11,236 bases of DNA from Clostridiales bacterium (GTDB lineage Bacteria; Bacillota; Clostridia; Oscillospirales; Oscillospiraceae), in assembly GCA_021203685.1 (NCBI GenBank), contig JAJQAS010000002.1, positions 1 through 11,236 on the forward strand. Direction: 5' to 3'. A program made the position numbers and the translations under genes. This document shows, piece after piece, positions 1 to 6,532 of this stretch (its first letter is position 1; every line of letters starts with the position of its first letter). The notes beneath the pieces were generated by a model, which was not told where the DNA came from, did no database searches, and was given only the letters and a program-made list of their open reading frames with translations.

Positions 1-267
1 AACCATGACCTCCTCAAACTCTCCGTTGCCCGCCGAGTGGTCGGGGTGGAAGTGGGTGTTGGCCACCAGAATGGGCTTGTCGGTCAGCTTTTCCACAAAG
101 GCCCGCAGGTTGCCCACGGCGTAGCCAGTGTCGATGAGCAGGGCCTTCTCTTCGCCCTCCAGCAGGTACAGGTTCTGGGAGCCATTCATAAAGTTGATGA
201 ACCAGGTGCCTTCTACGGCCTGCCAGGCCACATAACTGCCAAAAATTTCTTCCAATGTGGGTTCCAT
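1..267 (-). CDS. Metallo-beta-lactamase-fold hydrolase, N-terminal part (cut by window edge)
   Basis: These 89 codons are the N-terminus of a metallo-hydrolase; the rest lies beyond base 1. The zinc-binding motif of the metallo-beta-lactamase superfamily, THFHPDH, is at residues 71-77, preceded by the usual beta-strand ending in Asp (LLIDTGY, 43-49) and by ILVANTHFH. These features place it in the MBL superfamily, but the substrate cannot be named; members include glyoxalase II-like thioesterases, lactonases and phosphodiesterases. The ATG at 267 is chosen because AGAGGAGGAA sits about six bases upstream. There is no signal peptide, so it is probably cytoplasmic. It lies 119 bases downstream of the GH3 gene on the same strand, with a hairpin between them, and may be the distal gene of the rhamnosidase transcript. 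Operon membership is inferred. Superfamily call is confident; function is unknown. Confidence 0.85.
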   Translation of the reverse strand, partial: MEPTLEEIFGSYVAWQAVEGTWFINFMNGSQNLYLLEGEEKALLIDTGYAVGNLRAFVEKLTDKPILVANTHFHPDHSAGNGEFEEVMV

Positions 268-331
268 GTTCGTTCCTCCTCTGAATACAGTCGGTTGAAT
301 ACGGTCACTAAAATACAAAGTGATATGGTAG

Positions 332-365
332 GCGCATGGCGAAAGAGATGCCTTTCGCCATGCGC
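332..365 (-). terminator. Perfect 14-bp intercistronic hairpin, candidate terminator or mRNA stabiliser
   Basis: GCGCATGGCGAAAG (332-345) and CTTTCGCCATGCGC (352-365) are exact reverse complements around a six-base loop. The hairpin starts 21 bases after the GH3 stop. Read on the minus strand, the stem is followed by CTACCATATCACTTTG, with no uninterrupted T-run, so an intrinsic terminator is doubtful. It could instead give partial termination or protect the 3' end of the upstream message before the metallo-hydrolase gene. The structure is certain; the role is inferred. Confidence 0.4.
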
Positions 366-386
366 TGACAGTTTGGGTGGTGTATC

Positions 387-2096
387 TTAGAACTTCGCGC
401 CCCAGACGCCGCAGAAGGGGTCAACGGGGTTCACGCCCTTAAATTCGGAGCGGCCCATGAGCTTGTCCACCACCTGATCCAGCACCTCCTCGGTGGGGGT
501 GTAGGCGTTGATAAAGGTCTTGATCATCGGCGCGTCCACCAGGTGGTAGGGGTTGGCCAGGGAGACGAACAGGGCGGGCACGTCGTTGACGAACCAGGGG
601 GCGTCGGCGGCCATCAGGTGGACCCAGTCAATGCGGCGGACGGACTGGTTGCTGGCGGTGTCGATGCAGGCCACATAGACGGCCAGATCGAATTTGCTCT
701 TGATGTCGGCCACGCCGCCCTCGAACATCTCGTAAAAGTCGGGCTTGCTGTAGTCGAACAGGGTGACCTCAAAGCCCTCATCTTCCAGCTTTTTCTTCAT
801 TTTGCCAGTGGCGCCCTCGCCGTCCTTGAAGCCGCCGCCGACCCGGTCCTCCAGCAGGTAGAGGCGGATCTTCTTGTACTTTTCCGGGGAAATAGGCAGC
901 AGGGACTGGGTATCCTTGACCAGGGTGACAGCCTTGTCGGCGCACTCTCTGGCCTGGGCCAGGTGCTCGGCGCAGCCCACCACGGACAGGGCCTCGGGGC
1001 CGGGTACCAGGGTCCCGGCGGCCTTCATTTCGGGGAGGCCCATGGCGGCCTTCATGGCCAGCGTCCGGGTGACAGCCTCGTCCACCCGCTCCCAAGTCAG
1101 CCGCCCGTCGGCCAGGGCGTCCCGGATGAACTGGTAGTCCTCCCGGATGTCCTTGTTGAACAGAATCATGTCGCACCCGGCGGCAATGGCGGTGGGAATG
1201 GCCTCCCGGCGGGGCAGCGGCGTGTTGAAGCCGATCATGGGGGTGGCATCGGTGACCAACATTCCGTTGAAGCCCAGCTTGCCCCGCAGCAGCCCTTGCA
1301 GCAGCTCCTTGGACATGGAGGCGGGCAGGATGTCCTCGTCTTTCAGGTCGGGGTTGAAATACTTGCTGTAGGCGGGCTGCATAATGTGGCCCACCATGAT
1401 GGAGAGGGTACCCGCGTTGACAACTTCCTGCCAGATGGCCCCATAGCTGGCGTCATACTCCTCCACGCTCAGGCTGTTGACGGTGACGGCCAGGTGCTGG
1501 TCCCGGTCATCCACGCCGTCGCCGGGGAAGTGCTTGACGGCGGCGGCCACGCCGTACTCTTTCAGGCCCTTCAGCTGCTCCTTCACAAAGCGGATGATGC
1601 GGTCCTGGTCGGTGCCGAAGGTACGCACGTTGGTGATGGGGTTGCGGAAGTTCAGGTCCAAGTCGCAGATGGGGGAAAAGGCCCAGTTGCAGCCCACGGC
1701 CTGGGCCTCCTTGCCGGCGATAGCGCCCAGGCGATAGGCGTTCACCGGGTCATCGCTGGCCGCCACGCCCATGGGCCGGGAGAAGTAGGTGCCGTCAGCG
1801 CAGATGCCGTTGCCGCCGGACTCCAGGTTTGCGCCGAACAGCAGGGGGATGCGGGAGGTCTCCTGGATCAGTCGGTGGGTCTTTTGCACCTCCGCTGCGG
1901 GCATGGGCCGGTAGAGCATGGCGCCGGGCTTAAATTCTTCCACAAAGCCTTTGAGATAGTTTTCCTCGGTGTTGCCGCCGATGGGGCAGAACAGCTGCCC
2001 GATTTTTTCCTCGTCGGTCATGGACGCCAGGGTCTCCTGCACCCAGGCCACGCCCTTGTCGTCCAGATAGAACGGATTCGCTCTCAAATCAACCAT
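387..2096 (-). CDS. Glycoside hydrolase family 3, beta-N-acetylhexosaminidase (NagZ-like) type
   Basis: A 569-residue GH3 enzyme predicted to remove terminal beta-linked sugars, most likely N-acetylglucosamine, in the cytoplasm (no signal peptide). The N-terminal TIM barrel covers roughly residues 15-370 and a GH3 C-terminal alpha/beta domain roughly 375-569, as in the two-domain Bacillus NagZ. KHFPG is at 188-192. The Asp-x-His dyad that serves as acid/base in NagZ-type members is D199-Q200-H201, at the same offset from KHFPG as in NagZ. The nucleophile is D283 in LVTDAT. The ATG at 2096 has GGAGG about nine bases upstream. It lies 173 bases downstream of the GH78 gene on the same strand and probably shares its transcript. 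The family and His-dyad subtype are well supported. Substrate is inferred, and related enzymes can act as phosphorylases or accept other beta-glycosides. Confidence 0.9.
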   Translation of the reverse strand: MVDLRANPFYLDDKGVAWVQETLASMTDEEKIGQLFCPIGGNTEENYLKGFVEEFKPGAMLYRPMPAAEVQKTHRLIQETSRIPLLFGANLESGGNGICADGTYFSRPMGVAASDDPVNAYRLGAIAGKEAQAVGCNWAFSPICDLDLNFRNPITNVRTFGTDQDRIIRFVKEQLKGLKEYGVAAAVKHFPGDGVDDRDQHLAVTVNSLSVEEYDASYGAIWQEVVNAGTLSIMVGHIMQPAYSKYFNPDLKDEDILPASMSKELLQGLLRGKLGFNGMLVTDATPMIGFNTPLPRREAIPTAIAAGCDMILFNKDIREDYQFIRDALADGRLTWERVDEAVTRTLAMKAAMGLPEMKAAGTLVPGPEALSVVGCAEHLAQARECADKAVTLVKDTQSLLPISPEKYKKIRLYLLEDRVGGGFKDGEGATGKMKKKLEDEGFEVTLFDYSKPDFYEMFEGGVADIKSKFDLAVYVACIDTASNQSVRRIDWVHLMAADAPWFVNDVPALFVSLANPYHLVDAPMIKTFINAYTPTEEVLDQVVDKLMGRSEFKGVNPVDPFCGVWGAKF

Positions 2097-2140
2097 TTTT
2101 TGTGTCCTCCTGTCAGTTAAATTATGGGTATTTCTTTGAA

Positions 2141-2265
2141 TTAGCTCCAGTATCAGCTGTTAGCCATTAGCCGTTAGCTGTTCGTCTTGTGCTGCAAGCC
2201 AAAAACGTTGTTCTTACAGGACAGCACCGCCAAACTAACAGCTAAAAGCTAAGAGCTAATAGCTC
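2141..2265. repeat. Inverted repeat built from NGCTAAN heptamers
   Basis: The gap between the GH78 and GH3 genes holds two arms, 2154-2182 and 2237-2265. Each is about four tandem copies of a seven-base unit of the type AGCTAAN. The arms are reverse complements over 29 bases with about six or seven mismatches, several of them G-U tolerant, and enclose a 54-base loop. A further TTAGCT at 2141 extends the left side. The transcript could fold into a long imperfect stem ending four bases before the GH78 stop codon. The period and arm pairing are visible directly. Such heptamer repeats in intergenic gaps resemble mobile or slippage-grown short repeats, but I cannot assign a named family. Confidence 0.75.
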
Positions 2266-2269
2266 AATA

Positions 2270-5044
2270 TCACGGCGCGACCACCAGCTCCTCCAGCTCC
2301 GAAATGGCAGCTTCAAGCTGCTGGGGGTCGTAAGGCAGGTAGCCCATGTGGGAGAGGTCCTCCAGGGTGTTGGCGGCCATCTCCGGGTTGCCGGACATGG
2401 CGATGCCCGCCAGGGCCGGGGTGTATTTGCCCAGCACCGCAATGGCGTTGGGGTCCTGAGCCAGCCGCCCCAGGGTCGTCATCCGGGTGTAGGGCTTGCG
2501 CAGGTCCTGCTCCGGCTGATAGAGGAAGTCGTAAGCACCGGCGGCGAGGGTCTGGGTGCCCGCCGGGTCGCCGGGCAGCGTCACCTCCGCCTCGCAGTTG
2601 AAGGGCACTTCAACGTGGGCCTTGAACTGCCCGTCAGGGCAAATCTCCCAGTTGCAGACGTAAGTTCCGTTGACGGAGGCATAGGAACAGTCCACCTTGC
2701 TCAGGCGGATGTCGGGGTGAGGCGCGATGGCGGCCCGGCCAAAGCCGGGGGTCAGGGGCCGGATGCCCGCCACGTAGGCGTAAACGAACTCCATGACGGA
2801 ACCATACGAGTAGTGGTTCAGGGAGTTCATGCCGGTGTCGCTGATGGTGCCGTCCTCAAAGACGGAGTTCCACCGCTCCCAAACGGTGGTGGCCCCCAGG
2901 TTGACGCTGTAAAGCCAGCTGGGGAAGCCCTCTTTCAGCAGGAAGTCGTAAGCCTCCTCGTACAGCCCGGCCTCCGCCAGCACGGTACACAGCAGAGGCG
3001 CGCCCACAAAGCCGCCCTTGATCTGGTTCAGGTCCTGCTTGAGCCGGGTCTTGAACTGGCTGATGAGCTTGTCCCGGTCGCTGCCCAGGCCGAATTTCAG
3101 GGCGATGACGGCGGCGCTCTGGGTGTTGATGGCCAGCCTGCCGCTGGGGGTGAAGTATTCGTTGTCAATGGCCGCCTTGATGTGGGCCTCCAGCTCGGCG
3201 TAACGGGCGGCGTCCTCCTCTTTGCCCAGCACCTGGGCCATCTCCTTCACCATCTGGGTGGAGCGATAGTAGTAGAGGGTGGAGACATAAGTGTCATCGG
3301 TGCTGCCCTTGAAGCTGCTGGGGGTGGGGCCGTCCAGGGCCAGCCAGTCGCCGAAGGTGTCCAGGAAGTCAAAGAGATACGTGCGGCCCCGCTGGGCGTC
3401 CTGCCGGTCGATGTAGTCCACCCAGGCTTTCATCATGGGGTAGCTGTAGGCCAGCTCGTTTTTGTCGCCGTAGTAGGTGTAGAGGGTGTAGGGCAGGAAG
3501 GTGGCGATGTCGCCCCAGACGCTGCCCGCGCTCTCCTGGTGGCCGATGTTGGGGGTGAAGTTGGGCATACCGCCGTCCAGGTATTTCTGCTCGTCCTTCA
3601 AATCCTTGATGTACTTGTGGAAGAAGGCGCGGGTGTCCATATGGTAGCTGGCGGTGGGAGAGAACACCTGGGCGTCGCCCGTCCAGCCCAGCCGCTCGCT
3701 GCGCTGGGGGCAGTCGGTGGGGATGTCGATGAAGTTGGATTTCAGGCCCCAGACGGTGTTCTCATACAGGCGGTTGATTTTGGGGTTGCTGGTGGTGATA
3801 TACCCGGTGCGCCGGATGTCGGAGTAGAGCACCCGCCCGGTGAAGTCCGCGCTGTTCAGCTCGCCCACCCAGCCGGTGACCCGGATGTAGCGGAAGCCGA
3901 AGAAAGTGAAGTGGGGGCGCACGGTCTCCGCTCTGCCGTCGGAGACATAGATGAACTGGGACTGGGCGTCCCGGTAGTTTCCGTTGTAGAAGTTGCCCTT
4001 TTGCAGGATTTCGCCGCAGTCCAGCACGATTTTCGTCCCTGCGGGAAGGTTGGACTGGAACTCCACGAACCCGGCGAAGTTCTGACCGAAGTCCAGCACG
4101 GTCTCCCCTGCCGGGGTATGAATGACTTCCTGGACGGGAATGCTCTCCATGGCCAGCACAGGGAGGCTGATGCGGTCCATCAGGTGGGAAATATCCAGAT
4201 TCTTGGTGCCGGGGTCGGTCAGCACGTCAACAGGCTTTTTGGGGTTCTCCTTCCCCGCCCAGAGCTGGCGGTTCAGGGTCTCGCCCAGGTAGATGCCGGA
4301 GTCCTCCACGTCGGAGCCGTAGTATTCCCAGCTGCCGTCGGTGACGAGGACTTCCTCGCTGCCGTCGGCGTAGTCGATGTGCAGCTCCGCAATGGCGGCC
4401 ATCCGGTCGCCGTAGTTGTTGGCCTGGAGGGCCAGCCCGAACACGGACATATACCAGCCCTTGCCCAGCATCAGCTCCAGCCGGTTCTGCTCTTGCAGGC
4501 AGTCCTCCACCGGGAAGGTGATGACCTGGAGGGTGCTGTCGTAGTCGCTGACGTAGGGGGTCAGGTACTCCTCCCCCAGCTTTTTCCCGTTGAGGTACGC
4601 CTCAAACAAGCCTACGCCGGAGACGTAGAGCCGCGCCTTCGCCACGGGCTTCTCCACGGAAAACGCCTTCGTCATCACGGGATGGAAGGTGTCCTCCTTG
4701 GCCGCGGCGATCCACTGGGCAGTCCACGGCTCGTCCATCTTGCCGGTCTCCAGGGTCTGGATGTCGCTGACGGCGCTGTCCCCGGCGTCCCCGGTGACGC
4801 GGACGCGGTAATAATAGGTGGTGCGGGGCCGCAGAGGGAAGTCCAGCGCCTCGCCGCTCTGGTTCAGTTGGCCCTCTTTGTGATAGAGCAGCTGGGCGAA
4901 GTCGCTGGTCTCGCTGACCTCGATGGCGGCGCTGGTCTGCCGGGCGCTGGACGTGTCGCACACGTTCCAGGAACAGACCATGCCGTCCAGCGTGTAGCCC
5001 AGAGGGCTTTCGATGCCGTTGATTCTGACATTTGTTATTTTCAT
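2270..5044 (-). CDS. Alpha-L-rhamnosidase, glycoside hydrolase family 78
   Basis: A 924-residue inverting exo-rhamnosidase that releases terminal alpha-L-rhamnose from glycosides such as flavonoid or saponin conjugates or polysaccharide fragments. The domain order is typical: an Fn3-like N-terminal domain (about 1-100), the rhamnosidase N-terminal beta-domain (about 128-290), a concanavalin-like domain (about 300-410), the (alpha/alpha)6 barrel (about 415-755) and a C-terminal beta-sandwich (about 760-845). The signature DCPQRSERLGWTGD is at 444-457, with E450 the likely general acid, and E723 in TTVWERW is the likely base. There is no signal peptide, implying cytoplasmic action after uptake. 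A further helical tail (about 848-924) follows the usual end of the family. The ATG at 5044 has AAAGGA about nine bases upstream. It is divergent from the AraC gene and heads the minus-strand glycosidase genes. Family call is very secure; the natural substrate is unknown. Confidence 0.96.
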   Translation of the reverse strand: MKITNVRINGIESPLGYTLDGMVCSWNVCDTSSARQTSAAIEVSETSDFAQLLYHKEGQLNQSGEALDFPLRPRTTYYYRVRVTGDAGDSAVSDIQTLETGKMDEPWTAQWIAAAKEDTFHPVMTKAFSVEKPVAKARLYVSGVGLFEAYLNGKKLGEEYLTPYVSDYDSTLQVITFPVEDCLQEQNRLELMLGKGWYMSVFGLALQANNYGDRMAAIAELHIDYADGSEEVLVTDGSWEYYGSDVEDSGIYLGETLNRQLWAGKENPKKPVDVLTDPGTKNLDISHLMDRISLPVLAMESIPVQEVIHTPAGETVLDFGQNFAGFVEFQSNLPAGTKIVLDCGEILQKGNFYNGNYRDAQSQFIYVSDGRAETVRPHFTFFGFRYIRVTGWVGELNSADFTGRVLYSDIRRTGYITTSNPKINRLYENTVWGLKSNFIDIPTDCPQRSERLGWTGDAQVFSPTASYHMDTRAFFHKYIKDLKDEQKYLDGGMPNFTPNIGHQESAGSVWGDIATFLPYTLYTYYGDKNELAYSYPMMKAWVDYIDRQDAQRGRTYLFDFLDTFGDWLALDGPTPSSFKGSTDDTYVSTLYYYRSTQMVKEMAQVLGKEEDAARYAELEAHIKAAIDNEYFTPSGRLAINTQSAAVIALKFGLGSDRDKLISQFKTRLKQDLNQIKGGFVGAPLLCTVLAEAGLYEEAYDFLLKEGFPSWLYSVNLGATTVWERWNSVFEDGTISDTGMNSLNHYSYGSVMEFVYAYVAGIRPLTPGFGRAAIAPHPDIRLSKVDCSYASVNGTYVCNWEICPDGQFKAHVEVPFNCEAEVTLPGDPAGTQTLAAGAYDFLYQPEQDLRKPYTRMTTLGRLAQDPNAIAVLGKYTPALAGIAMSGNPEMAANTLEDLSHMGYLPYDPQQLEAAISELEELVVAP

Positions 5045-5095
5045 GGGGGTTTTCCTTTCATCCTTTCTGTTACGAGTCGCTACTAACTACAACCT

Positions 5096-5101
5096 ATTTT
5101 A
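5096..5101 (-). promoter_or_regulatory. Candidate -10 element of the rhamnosidase promoter
   Basis: On the minus strand TAAAAT lies at 5101-5096, giving a leader of about 45 bases before the GH78 ATG. No hexamer resembling TTGACA occurs at the proper spacing upstream (5119-5124). That fits a promoter needing an activator, as is common for AraC-controlled genes. The start site was not determined, so this is a suggestion. Confidence 0.35.
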
Positions 5102-5142
5102 TTCCAAGCTATTGCGTGCTTTTTTCTCCAAATTCCGACATC

Positions 5143-5155
5143 TTTTACGAAGTTC
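5143..5155 (-). promoter_or_regulatory. Shared 13-nt motif upstream of the rhamnosidase gene (candidate AraC-type operator)
   Basis: The plus strand reads TTTTACGAAGTTC (minus: GAACTTCGTAAAA). It matches 12 of 13 positions with the motif at 8006-8018 upstream of the symporter, in the same orientation relative to its gene. Its centre is about 60 bases upstream of the inferred GH78 start site, a usual place for an AraC-family activator. It also lies just upstream of the araC -35 element, so a bound protein might control the regulator's own gene. The match is seen; binding is inferred. Confidence 0.5.
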
Positions 5156-5185
5156 TTGTCAACTGGTGTGGAAGCATGATATGAT
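5156..5185 (+). promoter_or_regulatory. Promoter of the AraC-family regulator gene
   Basis: TTGTCA at 5156-5161 and TATGAT at 5180-5185 are each one base off the sigma-A consensus, with an 18-base spacer. A TG at 5177-5178 gives an extended -10 (TGATATGAT). The leader would be about 85 bases. The -10 is also part of the palindrome TGATAT-N6-ATATCA at 5177-5194, a possible repressor or autoregulatory site. Confidence 0.65.
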
Positions 5186-5277
5186 AGTATATCAGGCAGT
5201 CCTATCCATGTCGTTGTGATACGAAAGGCTTCATTTTTATCCCAGATCGCAAGGGCAAAACCAGTCGAGGTGCAGCT

Positions 5278-6411
5278 ATGAATTATTACATTACCTATGG
5301 CGAACTGCAAAAACATCTGACGGAATATTACCAGCGCACCGGAAGCAAAATGCAGTTTACGGAGATGATCAGCTGGCTGTTCCAAGAGGGATTGCTCTCT
5401 GAGGTCGCCCCAAAGCCACCCATCACCTCGAAGCAGGTGATTACTGACATGACCGATAAAGAGGTCAACCGATTTATCGACTCCATCCCCATCACCGTCC
5501 AGGTGACCTATCGGAACAGTGAGCGGGTGTCCGAAGCCGACATCATCCCCGGCTTTCGGGACATCTTCATCATCCGACACCCCCGGCACACCCGCGCCCT
5601 GATGCACGTCCACAATTACTTTGAAATCAACTATGTGGCGGAGGGAGAGTGCGTCTTTCAGTTTGAGGGGGTCACCCGCACCCTGAAGGAGGGGGAATTC
5701 TGCATGATCGCCCCCGGCTCCAGCCACGACCTGGTCATCGACAGCGAAGCCACGGTGTTTTGCATCATGCTGCGCAAAAGCACCCTCAGCAAGACCTTCG
5801 CGCCGCTGCTGTCCAACAAGAACCTGCTGTCGCAGTTCTTCCACGCTTTTTTGTCCGGGAGCAACAAGACCAATTACCTGCTATTTTTCTGCGAGCGGGG
5901 AAAGTGGATCCGGCAAATCATCTTCAACGCCATGATGGAGTGTTACAAATCCGACGATTTCAGCAACATCTGCTGCATCAGCTGGCTCAACCAGATGTTC
6001 GTCTACCTGCTGCGCAACTACAGCGAGACGCTGCGGTTCTACGACTACCAGTTCGGCTCCGAGTTCATCCTGATTTTGCAGTACATTCAGCACCACTACC
6101 AGACCCTGACGCTGGCCGAATTAGCGAACTTTTTCCACTACAGCGAGCCGTATCTCTCCACCCTCATCAAGCAGAACACCGGCCAGAACTTTACGGACCT
6201 GGTCAAGGAGCTGCGCATGGCGGAGGCGGTAGACTACCTGCTCCACACCGACATGACCGTGCGGGAGATCGCTGAAAAGGTGGGGTACCACTCCGCCGAC
6301 CACTTCTCCCGTACCTTCCGGGCGCAGTACAAGATGTCCCCACAGAAATTTCGCAAAGCGCAGCAGCAGACGGAGGACAACGATTTTCTGAATCCCTTCC
6401 AGACCCTTTAG
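5278..6411 (+). CDS. AraC-family transcriptional regulator with cupin sensor domain
   Basis: A 377-residue DNA-binding regulator, probably controlling the adjacent sugar genes in response to a ligand from the rhamnoside pathway. A cupin-type AraC sensor domain covers about residues 100-170 (HVHNYFEINYV at 110-120, then GEFCMIAPGSSHDL at 139-152). The AraC double helix-turn-helix lies at about 265-362, with the second, best conserved motif MTVREIAEKVGY at 326-337 followed by ADHFSRTFRAQYKMSPQKFR. About 95 residues precede the cupin, longer than usual and of unknown role. The ATG at 5278 is preceded by GAGGTG with a five-base gap; the frame is open upstream to 5188 but holds no ATG. It is divergent from the GH78 gene and converges on the symporter gene. 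A good promoter and terminator make it a single-gene unit. Family is certain; targets and ligand are inferred from position and from the shared upstream motif. Confidence 0.93.
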   Translation: MNYYITYGELQKHLTEYYQRTGSKMQFTEMISWLFQEGLLSEVAPKPPITSKQVITDMTDKEVNRFIDSIPITVQVTYRNSERVSEADIIPGFRDIFIIRHPRHTRALMHVHNYFEINYVAEGECVFQFEGVTRTLKEGEFCMIAPGSSHDLVIDSEATVFCIMLRKSTLSKTFAPLLSNKNLLSQFFHAFLSGSNKTNYLLFFCERGKWIRQIIFNAMMECYKSDDFSNICCISWLNQMFVYLLRNYSETLRFYDYQFGSEFILILQYIQHHYQTLTLAELANFFHYSEPYLSTLIKQNTGQNFTDLVKELRMAEAVDYLLHTDMTVREIAEKVGYHSADHFSRTFRAQYKMSPQKFRKAQQQTEDNDFLNPFQTL

Positions 6412-6440
6412 GTCACATAACTGCAAAAGAGCCTGATACA

Positions 6441-6480
6441 CAGAATGGGCTGCCGAAAGGCCGCCCATTCTGTTTTGTTT
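6441..6480 (+). terminator. Rho-independent terminator of the AraC gene
   Basis: CAGAATGGGC (6441-6450) pairs exactly with GCCCATTCTG (6463-6472). Inside, one T/C mismatch is followed by GCC-GAAA-GGC with a tetraloop, and TTTTGTTT follows directly. It starts 30 bases after the stop codon. The reverse strand has only a scattered T-rich stretch, so use by the convergent symporter gene is possible but weaker. Confidence 0.9.
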
Positions 6481-6488
6481 GAGGGGTG

Positions 6489-6519
6489 CGCCGCGCCGCT
6501 CAAGGCGGCTCGCGCGGCG
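6489..6519 (-). terminator. GC-rich hairpin downstream of the symporter gene
   Basis: CGCCGCG (6489-6495) pairs with CGCGGCG (6513-6519), and CCGC pairs with GCGG inside, with a four-base bulge (CTCG) and a TCAAG loop. It begins 13 bases past the symporter stop on the minus strand. No T-run follows it there, so it is only a possible component of transcription end formation, perhaps together with the neighbouring terminator hairpin at 6441-6472. Confidence 0.35.
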
Positions 6520-6532
6520 TCACCGGGATGGT

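Noticed and set aside
543..2120. A 525-codon plus-strand frame antisense to the GH3 gene
   Set aside because: Same codon-bias effect: low-complexity composition (repeated Gly, Val, Gln, His), no recognisable fold, and the opposite strand carries the GH3 catalytic residues.
2348..5086. A 912-codon open frame on the plus strand antisense to the rhamnosidase
   Set aside because: It is a shadow of GC-rich third positions in the GH78 gene. The product is Gly/Val/Gln/His-rich with no domain, and the opposite frame has full GH78 signatures.
5156..5161. A perfect TTGACA on the minus strand as the -35 of the rhamnosidase gene
   Set aside because: No -10-like hexamer occurs 16-18 bases downstream on that strand. 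The sequence is the complement of the araC -35 box.
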